A DNA stretch of 64,000 nucleotides from Tenericutes bacterium MO-XQ (GCA_002838185.1 CP017948.1:1240001-1304000), one strand, 5' to 3'. Shown: positions 28,698 to 38,877, counted from the stretch's first letter. The notes: generated from the letters alone by a model not told the origin. A program made the numbers and translations.

Positions 28698-29555
28698 ATG
28701 GCTCAATTTCATATTCATTTTTTCAAAGAAAAAAGTCGTAAAATTGATCTTGATACACTCATTCAATTTTTTGATGACATTGAAGGTATTAAAACAGAGA
28801 TGGATGAACAAAGTGTACGCTTTTTATACACACATCCAAGATTAGGTCATCAAGCTAAATTTTTGATTACACCGAAATCACAAGTACCAGATATATATCG
28901 TTTAAGTCCACGTTTTTTGGACTTGAACTTTCATTTGGAAATGCCACTATTAACACCTAACTATATTGCAGATCATTTATTTGAGATTGTTAAAAAAATA
29001 TGTCAACGATTTGATTTTCATATTTATAACGAGATGTTTGAAGATGTCTTACCTTATAAATACGAAGTTCTATCAAAAGTCTATCATATGCTTAAACAAG
29101 CTTATATCGATAAAAATCCAGTCATTATGAGCAATTATTTTATCATGCATACAGATAAACTACATTCAATTTATCGATACTTAGATGATCATTATGAACT
29201 CCAAAAGTATTATCAAGATTTGGATACTTATGTTCCACCTTATCATTTTCTAAAGACAGAAAGTAAAAAGTTAGTGATAGGTATAGAATTTAAGGAACAA
29301 ACGATGACCGTTTTCCCACCATATCTTGATTATGTTTTTTATCGCGTTCATAATGAAATTAAAGTATTAAATGCTTTAGAAGTCTTAGAAGTCTTAGATA
29401 AAATGATTCAAGATGTACCTGGTTTTATTAAGGGTACTAAAGTGCTTCCAAAAAAATTCATGAAAAAAGCACATAAAGCTTTAAAGAAACATGATTTTGA
29501 AAAAATATCACATACATTTGAAAAGGTAGATTTGAAGTATCTATTGGATGTATAA
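28698..29555 (+). CDS. Hypothetical cytosolic protein
   Basis: 285 residues, not recognised. There is no signal peptide or membrane segment. Residues 1-75 look alpha/beta (FHIHFFKEKSRKIDLDTLIQFF), the middle is helix-rich with many Tyr and His, and the C terminus is strongly basic (KKFMKKAHKALKKHDF). Aromatic and His residues are frequent. AGGTAGGTG precedes the ATG. It lies between surE and the YczE-like gene, 53 bases after surE, and is probably in the same transcript. Confidence 0.6.
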   Translation: MAQFHIHFFKEKSRKIDLDTLIQFFDDIEGIKTEMDEQSVRFLYTHPRLGHQAKFLITPKSQVPDIYRLSPRFLDLNFHLEMPLLTPNYIADHLFEIVKKICQRFDFHIYNEMFEDVLPYKYEVLSKVYHMLKQAYIDKNPVIMSNYFIMHTDKLHSIYRYLDDHYELQKYYQDLDTYVPPYHFLKTESKKLVIGIEFKEQTMTVFPPYLDYVFYRVHNEIKVLNALEVLEVLDKMIQDVPGFIKGTKVLPKKFMKKAHKALKKHDFEKISHTFEKVDLKYLLDV

Positions 29556-29573
29556 AGAAGAAAGAAGAATTAA

Positions 29574-30227
29574 ATGAACAACAAGAAGTTATTACATACC
29601 ATCGGATTTATCATCATTGCATTAGGGATTACAAGTATTGTAAATGCACATTTAGGAGCATCTCCAGTTGATGCATTTAATGTTTTTTTACATCTGATTA
29701 TTTCTAAACATATTCCATGGATTACTTTTGGTACCGTTATATTTATTACAGGCATAACTGTGACAATCATTACTTATCTACTGAATAAACAACGCGATAT
29801 GCTCTATAGTGCAATCTTTTTGTTTGTCGTTAGTGCTTTTGTAGATGGATGGGGATTATTATTCGGTCTTATACCAGAAGCTGTAACGGAGATATTAGTT
29901 TATCAAATCCTATTTGCTACATTTGGATTAGTCATGTGTGCGCTAGGTGTAACCATTACGCTATCGACTGGTTTACCAGCATCACCATATGAAAGACTTA
30001 TGTTAGTCATTAACAATAAAGTAAAAAATTTGTCATATTCAAAAATTATTGTTGAAGGATCATTCTTTATATTAGCAGTCATTTTAGGTTTGATAACCCA
30101 AAAATTATTTGAGCAGGTGCATGTATTTACCGTTATTATGACATTTATGATGGGTATACTGGTTGGTATATTCAGCAATATATATAATAAGAAAAATAAA
30201 AAAGGAGAGATTATTTATGAAGCTTAA
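29574..30227 (+). CDS. YczE/YitT-like integral membrane protein
   Basis: 217 residues with five to six membrane segments. The first contains [25 protein letters not shown], matching the G-x-A-L-x-x-x-A-x-L-G-x-S-P-x-D signature of the YczE family, and a second copy of the pattern occurs in [19 protein letters not shown]. The function of the family is unknown. Its 3' end overlaps the start of deoC by 11 bases, so it is cotranscribed with the nucleoside genes and may have a linked transport role; that is a guess. Confidence 0.75.
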   Translation: MNNKKLLHTIGFIIIALGITSIVNAHLGASPVDAFNVFLHLIISKHIPWITFGTVIFITGITVTIITYLLNKQRDMLYSAIFLFVVSAFVDGWGLLFGLIPEAVTEILVYQILFATFGLVMCALGVTITLSTGLPASPYERLMLVINNKVKNLSYSKIIVEGSFFILAVILGLITQKLFEQVHVFTVIMTFMMGILVGIFSNIYNKKNKKGEIIYEA

Positions 30228-30891
30228 TAAAATGATTGACCACACAAAATTAGGTGCAAACATTTCAAAAGATCAAATCGATCAACTGATTGATGAAGCG
30301 AAAACATATGATTTTAAAAGTGTATGTGTAAATCCAATATGGGTTAAATATGCAAAACATCACTTAAAAAAGACAGATGTATTAGTCTGTACTGTCATTG
30401 GTTTTCCTCATGGTACTCACCATCATCTAGTAAAAGCATATGAAACTTTAGAAGCTATCAACGATGGTGCAGATGAAATCGATATGGTGATTAATGTCGC
30501 TGCATTAAAGCAAAAAGATTATCATACTGTACTACAAGAAATCAAAGGTGTTGTTGAAAACGCTGATGGTAGATGTGTAAAAGTGATTATAGAAACATGC
30601 TATTTAACAGATGAAGAAGTTGTTAAAGCATGTGAATTAGCTGTTGAAGCAGAAGCTACATTTGTAAAAACATCTACAGGATTTGGAACAGGTGGAGCAA
30701 CCGTTCATCATGTCGAGCTAATGAAAAAAACTGTAGGAGAAAAAGCGTTTGTTAAGGCTAGCGGTGGCGTTAGAACTTATGAAGATGCAATGAAAATGAT
30801 TGAAGCAGGAGCAACTAGAATCGGTACATCAAATGGTATAAATATAGTAAATCAAAGGAGTGAAGATAAAGATGCCAACACCTCATATTGA
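30217..30891 (+). CDS. deoC: Deoxyribose-phosphate aldolase
   Basis: About 224 residues. [16 protein letters not shown] and [12 protein letters not shown] at the N terminus, [13 protein letters not shown], the Schiff-base Lys in [16 protein letters not shown], and [28 protein letters not shown] as second phosphate-binding loop. The longer frame reaches 30163, but the ATG at 30217 has AAAGGAGAGA upstream. It cleaves deoxyribose-5-phosphate to glyceraldehyde-3-phosphate and acetaldehyde. The C terminus overlaps deoD by 20 bases. Confidence 0.95.
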   Translation: MKLNKMIDHTKLGANISKDQIDQLIDEAKTYDFKSVCVNPIWVKYAKHHLKKTDVLVCTVIGFPHGTHHHLVKAYETLEAINDGADEIDMVINVAALKQKDYHTVLQEIKGVVENADGRCVKVIIETCYLTDEEVVKACELAVEAEATFVKTSTGFGTGGATVHHVELMKKTVGEKAFVKASGGVRTYEDAMKMIEAGATRIGTSNGINIVNQRSEDKDANTSY

Positions 30892-31579
30892 GTTAGAAAA
30901 TAAAGAGTTAATTGCGAAAACAGTTTTAATGCCTGGCGATCCACTCAGAGCTAAGTTTATCGCAGATACATTCTTAACAAAAGTTGTACAAATTAATACA
31001 GTTAGAAATATGTTTGGATATACAGGTTATTATGGCAAAAAGAAAGTGACTGTCATGGGTTCAGGTATGGGTATGCCAAGCATAGGTATTTATAGTTATG
31101 AATTATTTAAATTTTATGACGTAGAAAAGATTATTCGTATCGGATCAGCTGGTGCTTATAGTCCAGACTTAAAATTATATGATGTCTTACTCGCAGAAAA
31201 AGCATACTCAGAGTCATCATATGCAAAAACGATGGGTGTATCAAGTCGTAAGACTTTACCGGCTTCTAAACCTCTAAATAATAGAATTTTAAAAGCTGCA
31301 GAAAAACTAAATATACCTGTACATTTAACAACGATTCATTCATCTGATGTATTTTATCGTTTAAATCCAGATGAGTATAAGGATATTTACAAAGATCATG
31401 GTGCTGAAGCTGTTGAAATGGAATCATTTGCTTTATTTGCTAATGCGAAAGCATTAAAGAAAAAAGCTGCTTGTTTATTAACCGTATCTGACTCTTTAGT
31501 GACACATGAAGCAACAACTGCTCAAGAGCGTCAAGAAGCATTTACTAAAATGATGGAAGTTGCATTAAATAGCCTCTAA
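30872..31579 (+). CDS. deoD: Purine nucleoside phosphorylase, DeoD type
   Basis: About 235 residues. [35 protein letters not shown] is the conserved start, [15 protein letters not shown] the phosphate-binding part, [24 protein letters not shown] (purine and ribose binding Glu) and [11 protein letters not shown] with the catalytic Asp. The start is the ATG at 30872 with AAAGGAGTGA upstream, inside deoC. With deoC it degrades purine deoxynucleosides. Confidence 0.95.
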   Translation: MPTPHIELENKELIAKTVLMPGDPLRAKFIADTFLTKVVQINTVRNMFGYTGYYGKKKVTVMGSGMGMPSIGIYSYELFKFYDVEKIIRIGSAGAYSPDLKLYDVLLAEKAYSESSYAKTMGVSSRKTLPASKPLNNRILKAAEKLNIPVHLTTIHSSDVFYRLNPDEYKDIYKDHGAEAVEMESFALFANAKALKKKAACLLTVSDSLVTHEATTAQERQEAFTKMMEVALNSL

Positions 31580-32784
31580 TGATCGAGATAAAAAACGAGT
31601 TTAAAACGATACAATTCGCGTTATTTTTTACGAATGTAGACAAAAAAGACGAACGTGTGTATCGTTTTTTATTACCCAAACTACTCATTTCAAGCACAAA
31701 ATCCTTATCAACAAAAGCACTGATGTATCGCCATTTAGAAGACCTTTATGGTGCGCAACTTTATACAAAAACAGAAAAACATGCCAACTTAAATGTCATG
31801 TCTTTTATGTTGACCATTGTCGATCCTAAAATCGTTTTAGATCAAGAACTCGCTAAAAAAGCTGTACAATTATTAAATGATATATTCTTAGATCGAACAA
31901 CGTTTAATGAACAAATATTTGAAGAAGAAAAACGATTACTCATTGAGCAGTGGGAAGCTTTAAAAGATCATAAAAGGGCTTATGCAAATATTGAATTTGC
32001 AAAATCATTTTATGATAAGGACTTAGCTGCATATCCACTTTCTGGGACACTTGAAGATATTAAAAAAGTAACTTTAGATGATATGATTGCCTATTATCAG
32101 ACATCATTTTTCAATCAAGACGTAAAAATAGTTGTGAATGGAAATATCGAAGACATAAAAAATGACATATCAGACCAACTACTTATCAAATCCAATGATT
32201 TAAAATTAACACCTGAGTTTAATTTTAGAAAACCACATCAAATAATTAAAAAACAAGAAAAAACACATATGAATCAAGCTATTTTAAAACTTGGATACAT
32301 CATCCCAGTTTATCGGTTTGACCCATTATATGAAGCAGTTTTATGTCTTGATACGATTATAGGTGGTTATCCTGAAAGTAGACTTTTCACTGAAATTAGA
32401 GAAAATCAAGGCTTATGTTATGATATATCTTCTAACTATGATTATTACAAAGGAACAATTATTGTAAGTAGCGGTGTAGCCAAACATCAAAAGGACTATG
32501 CACTAGAAGAAATCATTAAAGTGAATCAAAGTTTTTTAGATCAACCAGTAACTAAAGAAGAGCTTGATCATGCAAAAGCTTATTTGTCTCATCAAATCAA
32601 AAGTAGTTTGGATCATCAATCCTATATGACAAAACGATCATTTTTTAGATCTATTTTTGATGATGCCACAACAACAGAACAAAGACTAAAAAATATCATG
32701 AATGTAACACTAGAGGATATCCAAAAGGTATCATCCATGATGGTCTTAGATACGACTTATGTGCTTTATGGAGGCGAATCATGA
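31579..32784 (+). CDS. M16-family peptidase homologue, inactive partner (YmfF-like)
   Basis: 401 residues. It has the M16 fold, but the zinc-binding HxxEH motif expected in the first 100 residues is missing: the region LMYRHLEDLYGAQLYT has only MYRHLED. The C-terminal half has the substrate-grip positions (RLFTEIRENQGLCYDISS, the R-x-x-x-Y-like part). Such proteins pair with an active subunit, as YmfF with YmfH in Bacillus. It starts on the stop of deoD (TAATG) and overlaps the next M16 gene by 4 bases. Confidence 0.85.
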   Translation: MIEIKNEFKTIQFALFFTNVDKKDERVYRFLLPKLLISSTKSLSTKALMYRHLEDLYGAQLYTKTEKHANLNVMSFMLTIVDPKIVLDQELAKKAVQLLNDIFLDRTTFNEQIFEEEKRLLIEQWEALKDHKRAYANIEFAKSFYDKDLAAYPLSGTLEDIKKVTLDDMIAYYQTSFFNQDVKIVVNGNIEDIKNDISDQLLIKSNDLKLTPEFNFRKPHQIIKKQEKTHMNQAILKLGYIIPVYRFDPLYEAVLCLDTIIGGYPESRLFTEIRENQGLCYDISSNYDYYKGTIIVSSGVAKHQKDYALEEIIKVNQSFLDQPVTKEELDHAKAYLSHQIKSSLDHQSYMTKRSFFRSIFDDATTTEQRLKNIMNVTLEDIQKVSSMMVLDTTYVLYGGES

Positions 32785-34058
32785 TAAAAAAATATCACCA
32801 ACGCTTTAATGAACATGTGTATATCATGAAGTTAAATAACGGTATGGAAGTGCATTTATTACCGAAAGATGACCCATATTATACGACTTATGTTGAGTTA
32901 TCTTTACCATACGGTGCTTTATCATTGGATTATGTTTATGATGGGAAATTATATCAAACTCCTCCAGGAACAGCACACTTTATGGAACACAAAATATTTG
33001 CGATGCCTGATGGAGATGCATTTTTAAAATTTTCAAATCTTGGTGTTGATGCCAATGCGATGACATCGTATCATCAAACATCATATGTGTTTAGTGCAAC
33101 TGACAATGTCCTACCAGCTTTAACACATTTACTTGATATGCTAGATACACCACATTTCACACATGAAAATGTTGAGCAGGAAAAACTGATTATTGAAGAA
33201 GAACTTAAGATGTATTTAGATGATCCACATTCTAAAATGCAAAATAAACTGATGGAAAATATGTATCACAGTCATACATTAAAACATGATATAGGTGGTA
33301 CAGTAGAGTCTATTCAAGAAATTAGTCCAGAGATGCTCATGGATGTTTATCGTCATTTTTATGATCCAAATGAGCGTTTGCTAATCATATCAGGGCATAT
33401 TGATTTAAAAGCTTTAAAATCATTTTTTAAAGCGTATGATACAAAACGCAAGCTCAAACATCAACCAAAAATCATTTTACCAAAAGAATCTAAGACACTT
33501 GTCAAAAAAAGTGAAACCGTTTATGATGACATTCAAGTCGAAAAATTAATGATCGGCATTAAGCTTGATCAAATCGGAAGATTTGGTAAAGAACTTGTTA
33601 AAAGAGAAATGGTCATGACGATGTGTTTGAACATGTTATTAGGATCATCATCAAAAATGTATGAACAGTTGTTAAATCAAAAATTGATTAATCAAAGCTT
33701 TTATGTAAATACAACCTTTGAAAGAAAAGCAGAGAATATTGTTATTTTCGCTGAAAGTAAGAAAATTCAAAAGCTAAAAAACTTATTAATCAACTATTTG
33801 ACTAAAGATGCTTATGAAGATTTGAATGAAGAAGATTTCCTTAGATATAAAAAAGTTTATCTTGGACAATTTATCTTTGCGCTTAATCATTTAGAGACAA
33901 AAACTTATCTCTATGGTAAATACATACATTTAAAATCATCTTTATTTGATGTGATAGACATGATGAATAGTGTCACTTATGATGAAATGTTATCAGCACT
34001 CAAACGTATTCAAAAACGTAAAATGAGTGTACTAATGTATAAAAAGGCTAAATCATAG
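32781..34058 (+). CDS. M16-family zinc peptidase, active partner (YmfH-like)
   Basis: 425 residues. The inverted zinc motif HxxEH is present as GTAHFMEHKIF, with the distal Glu in EEELKMYLDD. Context SNLGVDANAMTSYHQTSYVFSA matches the YmfH/Ste24-independent M16 group. It follows the inactive partner with an ATGA overlap, and GGAGGCG lies before the ATG. The pair probably processes peptides; substrates are unknown. Confidence 0.87.
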   Translation: MIKKYHQRFNEHVYIMKLNNGMEVHLLPKDDPYYTTYVELSLPYGALSLDYVYDGKLYQTPPGTAHFMEHKIFAMPDGDAFLKFSNLGVDANAMTSYHQTSYVFSATDNVLPALTHLLDMLDTPHFTHENVEQEKLIIEEELKMYLDDPHSKMQNKLMENMYHSHTLKHDIGGTVESIQEISPEMLMDVYRHFYDPNERLLIISGHIDLKALKSFFKAYDTKRKLKHQPKIILPKESKTLVKKSETVYDDIQVEKLMIGIKLDQIGRFGKELVKREMVMTMCLNMLLGSSSKMYEQLLNQKLINQSFYVNTTFERKAENIVIFAESKKIQKLKNLLINYLTKDAYEDLNEEDFLRYKKVYLGQFIFALNHLETKTYLYGKYIHLKSSLFDVIDMMNSVTYDEMLSALKRIQKRKMSVLMYKKAKS

Positions 34059-34068
34059 CCTTTTTTTT
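34041..34068 (+). terminator. Terminator after the M16 pair
   Basis: AAAAGGCTA-AATCA-TAGCCTTTT then further T; eight T in total follow. The stem overlaps the last codons of the YmfH-like gene. Confidence 0.85.
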
Positions 34069-34212
34069 ATAACTTCATACTTAAAAATAATGTATTAGCT
34101 TATGATGTTGTTATTTTATGAAAAATAGTAAGAATATGAAAGGTAACTTTCAATTTGGTAGTTTTTTAAAACAGAAAAACTTCTTTATAATAAACATAAA
34201 AAAGGAGTTTAT

Positions 34213-34572
34213 ATGTTAAATCAATTAATACTAGTCGGAAGATTAACGAAAGATCCAGAAACAAAAATATTAGAAGATGGTAGAAAAGTCAGTGATATCG
34301 TTTTAGCGGTTCAAAGAGGATTCAAGAACATGGAAGGTAATTATGATACAGATTTCATTAAAGTATCTGTATGGGAGGGATTAGCTACAGCAATTGAATC
34401 GTATTGTGTAAAAGGAACTATGGTTGCAGTTAAGGCTAGATTACAAACTTATAAATATGAAATCGAACCTGAAAAAAGGCTCAATATGTTAGAAGTCATT
34501 GCAGAAAGAATAACATTTTTATCATCAGGTCAAAAAAACGATCCAGATATCAAAGATTTACAACAAAAATGA
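34213..34572 (+). CDS. ssb: Single-stranded DNA-binding protein, tail-less
   Basis: 119 residues, one OB fold: MLNQLILVGRLTKDPETK, VSDIVLAVQRGF, FIKVSVWEGLATAI, GTMVAVKARLQTYKYE. The usual acidic C-terminal protein-binding tip (DDDIPF-like) is absent; the protein ends SGQKNDPDIKDLQQK. This resembles the short SsbB/YwpH of Bacillus and not the replicative Ssb. AAAGGAG precedes the ATG. It is a single-gene unit between two terminators; a TATAAT-like box precedes it near 34182. Confidence 0.85.
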   Translation: MLNQLILVGRLTKDPETKILEDGRKVSDIVLAVQRGFKNMEGNYDTDFIKVSVWEGLATAIESYCVKGTMVAVKARLQTYKYEIEPEKRLNMLEVIAERITFLSSGQKNDPDIKDLQQK

Positions 34573-34598
34573 CACTTATTTCATTAAGTGTTTTTTTT
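34572..34598 (+). terminator. Terminator after ssb
   Basis: ACACTTA-TTTCAT-TAAGTGT followed by eight T. Confidence 0.85.
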
Positions 34599-34601
34599 AT
34601 G

Positions 34602-34630
34602 TTGACAAACTATACTATGCATTGTATAAT
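34602..34630 (+). promoter_or_regulatory. Consensus promoter of the padR operon with an internal palindrome
   Basis: TTGACA (34602-34607), exactly 17 bases, TATAAT (34625-34630): a perfect sigma-70/sigma-A consensus. Inside the spacer lies ATACTATGCATTGTAT (34612-34627), a dyad with matching arms ATAC/GTAT around TGCA and one mismatched pair. A repressor bound there would block the promoter. PadR, encoded immediately downstream, is the obvious candidate. Confidence 0.8.
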
Positions 34631-34659
34631 ATAACACGTAAGACAGTATGAGGTGCGAT

Positions 34660-34962
34660 ATGAAACAACAATTAAAAAAAGGTGTATTGGAAATCTTTGT
34701 TTTAGCAGTTTTAAGCAAAGGTGACTCTTACGGTTATAAGTTAATCCAAGATCTAGCAGACTATGTAGATATCAGTGAATCTACTTTATATCCAATTTTG
34801 CGCAGACTTGAAAAGGCAGGGCAGCTTAAAACATATAATGAGCTATATCAAGGTAGAAACAGAAAATATTATCAAATCACAAAAGCAGGATATCAATCCA
34901 TCGACAATTTTTTAGATGAATGGAAAGATATTAAGAAAATTTATGATTTATTAACAAAGTGA
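34660..34962 (+). CDS. PadR-family transcriptional regulator
   Basis: 100 residues, the small PadR subclass. The winged helix reads LKKGVLEIFVLAVLSKGDSYGYKLIQDL ... STLYPILRRLEKAGQLKTY, then the wing GRNRKYYQITKAGYQSI. The start is the ATG at 34660 with GAGGTG upstream; an ATG at 34648 lies within that site. It is followed seven bases later by DUF1700 and then DUF4097 genes, a common Firmicutes trio. It probably controls its own operon. Confidence 0.9.
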   Translation: MKQQLKKGVLEIFVLAVLSKGDSYGYKLIQDLADYVDISESTLYPILRRLEKAGQLKTYNELYQGRNRKYYQITKAGYQSIDNFLDEWKDIKKIYDLLTK

Positions 34963-34969
34963 GGCAAAT

Positions 34970-35533
34970 ATGGATAAATGGTTAAAAACTCTAGAACAGA
35001 GACTTAGTAAAAAATTTAATAAAGAAGAAGTGGACGAAGTCATTTCTTATTACGAAGAAATCATTAGCGATCGTTTAGAACATGGAGAATCTATTGATGA
35101 GATTATAAAAAACTACAATATGGCAACCATCGAAAGAGATATGATGGTCAGTGAGTTATCGAAAAAAGATGTTAACTCTATTCAAGATTTAACTAAGGTT
35201 GTTATACAGTTTTTCTTAATTTTGATAGCAACACCATTATGGATTCCTATTGCAGTATTGTATTTTGTTAGTTTTGTGATCGTATTCGTATTCTTTGTCG
35301 TATCAGTTTCGATATTTGTCAGTGGGCTTGCGGCAATTATCTATTATATAGCGATAGCATTTACGGATGTAACAAGTTTCTTAGAGGTATCGGGATATTT
35401 AGGTGTAGGACTTATTGTTATGTCTATATTAAGTTTAGTAAGCCTAGGATTTTATAGAGTTAGTCAATGGATTGCTAAAAATCTATTTAAGGTTTTTGTC
35501 AATTTAGTAAAAAAATATAGAGGTGTAAAATGA
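34970..35533 (+). CDS. HAAS/DUF1700-family membrane protein
   Basis: 187 residues. The first 75 residues form the helical HAAS domain (LEQRLSKKFNKEEVDEVISYYEEIISDRL), normally placed next to PadR genes. Three membrane segments follow (FFLILIATPLWIPIAVLYFVSF, VVSVSIFVSGLAAIIYYIAI, YLGVGLIVMSILSLVSLGF). It is thought to signal membrane state to PadR-type regulators; that role is inferred. GAGGCAA precedes the ATG. Confidence 0.85.
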   Translation: MDKWLKTLEQRLSKKFNKEEVDEVISYYEEIISDRLEHGESIDEIIKNYNMATIERDMMVSELSKKDVNSIQDLTKVVIQFFLILIATPLWIPIAVLYFVSFVIVFVFFVVSVSIFVSGLAAIIYYIAIAFTDVTSFLEVSGYLGVGLIVMSILSLVSLGFYRVSQWIAKNLFKVFVNLVKKYRGVK

Positions 35534-36546
35534 GAGCAGTAATGAAAATTTTATTTATTTTATTGGGTGTAGGCATTATCTTTGTAATGATATCAGTGAT
35601 ATTTTTACCAGATTGGGATTTATTTGCCAACACATTTGGAAATGATGCTGATTATGGCGACTTAATCACATATACTGAAGATGAAGTGGTTACTGATTTG
35701 AAATTAGAGTTAGAAAATAGACATATCGAGATTAATTATGTTGATGAAGAAGTACTTACTATCGAGTATTACAAACAAGAAAACGATACATTTGATTTCA
35801 ATGTTGTTGATGGTATGTTAACAATGACACATGATTTTGATTCGTTTTGGCTTAATATCTTTTCATTTAATATAGCATCTAGAACAGTAATTACTGTTCA
35901 TGTGAATATTCCAGAGTCATGGATATTAGATACTTTAGATCTAAAAACAATGACTGGTGATATTGATATGACTTTTGATAACACGAAAACATATGATGAA
36001 GTTAAACTATTCAATCATACAGGTGATATGCACATTGAAAACATAAATGTATTAAGATTAAATGCACACACATCAACTGGAGATATCAATATGAGTGATA
36101 TCCAAGCAAGCGAATCATTTATTGCGGAAGTATCTACAGGAGATATGACATTAAATCGTATTGATACAGATACATTTGATATACAATCATCAACTGGAGA
36201 TATAGTTTTCAGTTCAATAACTGCAACTGATGGTGATGTTAATGTTTCTACCGGAGGTGTTACCATTTCTAGTAGTACATTTGATCATCTTACTGTTGAT
36301 GTTTCAACTGGGAAGATAAATCTAAACAACATTATATCGAATAGTTATTTATTAGAATCATCAACCGGAGATATTTCAGTAACTGTTTCCAGTTTAGATG
36401 ATTTAAGATTCGATTTAGAAACCGATACTGGAAAAATCAAAATTAATGGTGTAAGTCAAGGGGATGAGTATCAAAGCTTTACAGGTACTATCGATTTTAT
36501 TGCAAGTACGAATACAGGAAACATCACGATTGAAGTGGATGCTTAA
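35530..36546 (+). CDS. DUF4097-family beta-repeat cell-surface protein
   Basis: 338 residues. One N-terminal membrane anchor (IILFILLGVGIIFVMISVIF region, residues about 6-25), then an external domain made of about ten short beta repeats, each with a T-G-D/N/K/G turn: TMTGDIDM, NHTGDMHI, TSTGDINM, VSTGDMTL, SSTGDIVF, VSTGGVTI, VSTGKINL, SSTGDISV, TDTGKIKI, TNTGNITI. This is the right-handed beta-helix repeat of DUF4097 (putative adhesin). It overlaps DUF1700 by 4 bases. Confidence 0.88.
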   Translation: MRAVMKILFILLGVGIIFVMISVIFLPDWDLFANTFGNDADYGDLITYTEDEVVTDLKLELENRHIEINYVDEEVLTIEYYKQENDTFDFNVVDGMLTMTHDFDSFWLNIFSFNIASRTVITVHVNIPESWILDTLDLKTMTGDIDMTFDNTKTYDEVKLFNHTGDMHIENINVLRLNAHTSTGDINMSDIQASESFIAEVSTGDMTLNRIDTDTFDIQSSTGDIVFSSITATDGDVNVSTGGVTISSSTFDHLTVDVSTGKINLNNIISNSYLLESSTGDISVTVSSLDDLRFDLETDTGKIKINGVSQGDEYQSFTGTIDFIASTNTGNITIEVDA

Positions 36547-36563
36547 TTGCATCCATTTTTTTT
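36537..36563 (+). terminator. Terminator after the padR operon
   Basis: GGATGC-TTAATT-GCATCC, then A and eight T; the stem overlaps the stop codon of the DUF4097 gene. Confidence 0.85.
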
Positions 36564-36620
36564 GAAATCACTTAAATAATAGGTGATTATGTGCTACAAT
36601 AAGTTAAGGAGATGATGATG

Positions 36621-37997
36621 ATGAAAATCGATTTTAAACAAGAAGTTATCAATAGAAAAGATGACATTATAAGAGACTTAAAAGGTCTTATAAAAATTAA
36701 TTCAGAATTAACAACATACGATCCAAACAGAAAAGGTGCACCATTTGGTGAAGGCATCAAAGAAGCTTTAGATTATATGCTAAGTTTAGGCGAAAAAGAT
36801 GGATTTGAAACAGTAAATCTTGATGGATATGCTGGACATATCTCATATGGAAATCAAAAAGCTTATGTTGGAACGATTGGACACTTAGATGTTGTACCTG
36901 CTGGTAACGATTGGACTTATCCACCTTATGGTGCAGAAATTCATGATAACAAAATGTATGGTCGTGGTACTGAAGATGACAAAGGACCTACAATTGCTAT
37001 TTATTACGCACTTAAAATCTTAAAAGAGTTAAATGTACCACTTTCAAAAAGAATTAAACTAATTTTAGGTACTGATGAAGAAACTGCATGGCGCGGGGTT
37101 CGTCATTATTTTAGTGTTTATCCAGAAATTCCAGTTTCAGGTTTTATTCCTGATGCAGATTTTCCGCTCATTTATGCTGAAAAAGGAATTTCAAGAATAT
37201 TTGTAGAAGGTCCATTAGTCAGTGATGATATCATCAGTGTAAAAGGTGGTTTTAGAGACAATATGGTTCCTGATTATGCTGAGGCATATTTAAATTCTAC
37301 AAAAGATTTTGATAAATTGTTCCAAACATTCTTAAAAGAAAATAACTATCAAGGTACAGTTAATAAACATGAGGATCATTTCTATGTGAAAGTTGTTGGT
37401 AAAAGTGCTCATGGTTCAACACCACAATTTGGAGAAAATGCCATTGATCGTTTATTTGAGTTCTTTATTTTTGCAGGATTAAATGATGAGATTGTAAAAC
37501 TTGCACAAGAAAGACTAATCGGAGATGTTCACGGTAAAAAATTAGGTGTTAATTATCGTGATGAGGAAATGGGTGACTTAACCATTAACCTTGGTGCTAT
37601 GTCAACTGAAGATGGCAAATATCGTTTTAACTTGAATTTAAGATATCCAAATGGTGTTGATTTTGATCAAGTTGTTCAAACCATCAATGAGAATGTATCA
37701 GTATTTGATGCAAAAGCAATCGTTGATAATCATCAAGAACTTCTTTATGTAGATCCAAAATCTGAATTAGTTCAAAATCTACTTAAAGTGTATCGTAAAC
37801 ACACAGGTGATATGACAGAACCTATTACCATTGGTGGAGGTACATTTGCAAGAGCACTTCCAAACAGTGTTGCTTTTGGACCACACTTTTTAGATAAACC
37901 AACATATATTCATCAAAAAAATGAATTTATCGATTTGGATGATTTTTTCAAAGCAATCATCATTTATACAGAAGCATTATACGAATTAGCAAAATAA
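36621..37997 (+). CDS. pepV: M20-family dipeptidase, PepV-like
   Basis: About 458 residues. Metal and catalytic residues: His-Asp in [12 protein letters not shown], Asp in [12 protein letters not shown], Glu-Glu in [12 protein letters not shown], and C-terminal His in HQKNEFI. A lid domain occupies the middle. It is a zinc dipeptidase releasing amino acids from dipeptides, length typical. AAGGAG at 36606 is followed by four in-frame ATGs (36612, 36615, 36618, 36621); 36618 or 36621 best fit spacing, and MKIDFKQEV matches family starts. Confidence 0.9.
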   Translation: MKIDFKQEVINRKDDIIRDLKGLIKINSELTTYDPNRKGAPFGEGIKEALDYMLSLGEKDGFETVNLDGYAGHISYGNQKAYVGTIGHLDVVPAGNDWTYPPYGAEIHDNKMYGRGTEDDKGPTIAIYYALKILKELNVPLSKRIKLILGTDEETAWRGVRHYFSVYPEIPVSGFIPDADFPLIYAEKGISRIFVEGPLVSDDIISVKGGFRDNMVPDYAEAYLNSTKDFDKLFQTFLKENNYQGTVNKHEDHFYVKVVGKSAHGSTPQFGENAIDRLFEFFIFAGLNDEIVKLAQERLIGDVHGKKLGVNYRDEEMGDLTINLGAMSTEDGKYRFNLNLRYPNGVDFDQVVQTINENVSVFDAKAIVDNHQELLYVDPKSELVQNLLKVYRKHTGDMTEPITIGGGTFARALPNSVAFGPHFLDKPTYIHQKNEFIDLDDFFKAIIIYTEALYELAK

Positions 37998-38010
37998 AGG
38001 GGGCTTTACC

Positions 38011-38877
38011 ATGAAAGCTTATCTTGATTTATGTAGACATGTCATGGAACATGGGACATTTAAAATGGATCGTACAAAAACTGGGACCAAAAGTGTTTTT
38101 GGTTATCAGATGCGATTTGATTTAAATGAAGGTTTCCCATTGTTAACGACAAAAAAAGTCCATTTAAAGTCCATTATCCATGAACTATTATGGTTTATTT
38201 CAGGTGATACCAATATAAAATATTTAGTAGAAAATGGTGTTAGAATCTGGAATGATTGGCCTTATGAAATCTATAAGAAGAGTAAAGATTATCAGGGCGA
38301 AAGCATGGATGAGTATGTAGAAAAAATTAAAAATGATACTGAGTTTGCCTCTAAATATGGTGATTTAGGTCCTGTTTACGGTGCACAATGGCGTAACTTT
38401 AATGGTGTGGACCAAATCAAATATATTTTAGATGAACTTAAAAATAATCCAAACTCTAGACGTATGATTTTAAGCGCATGGAATCCAAGTGAAATCCACT
38501 CGATGGCTTTACCACCTTGTCATACACTGATTCAATTTTATGTAGCTGACAATAAATTGTCACTACAACTTTACCAAAGAAGTGCTGATATCTTTTTAGG
38601 TGTTCCATTTAATATTGCATCTTATGCTTTATTACTGATGATGGTCGCTCAAGTGACTGGATATGAACTAGGTGAATTTGTACATACTTTAGGAGATGCA
38701 CATATCTATCAAAATCACTTTGACCAAATCAACTTACAATTATCAAGACAACCAAAACAACCACCAAAAATGGTGATCAATCCTAATGTCAAATCACTAT
38801 TTGATTTCAAATTCGAAGATTTTGAGTTAAAAGATTATCAACCTCATCCAGGTATTAAAGGAAAAGTAGCCGTATGA
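38011..38877 (+). CDS. thyA: Thymidylate synthase
   Basis: 288 residues. The catalytic Cys is in [14 protein letters not shown], dUMP site [23 protein letters not shown], folate site and C terminus [14 protein letters not shown]. It makes dTMP from dUMP using methylene-tetrahydrofolate. GGGGGC precedes the ATG. The stop overlaps folA by 4 bases, the common thyA-folA pair that regenerates tetrahydrofolate. Confidence 0.97.
   Translation: MKAYLDLCRHVMEHGTFKMDRTKTGTKSVFGYQMRFDLNEGFPLLTTKKVHLKSIIHELLWFISGDTNIKYLVENGVRIWNDWPYEIYKKSKDYQGESMDEYVEKIKNDTEFASKYGDLGPVYGAQWRNFNGVDQIKYILDELKNNPNSRRMILSAWNPSEIHSMALPPCHTLIQFYVADNKLSLQLYQRSADIFLGVPFNIASYALLLMMVAQVTGYELGEFVHTLGDAHIYQNHFDQINLQLSRQPKQPPKMVINPNVKSLFDFKFEDFELKDYQPHPGIKGKVAV

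Noticed and set aside
30163..30216. N-terminal extension of deoC
   Set aside because: The ATG at 30217 has AAAGGAGAGA upstream and begins the conserved DeoC sequence; the extension lies inside the YczE-like gene.
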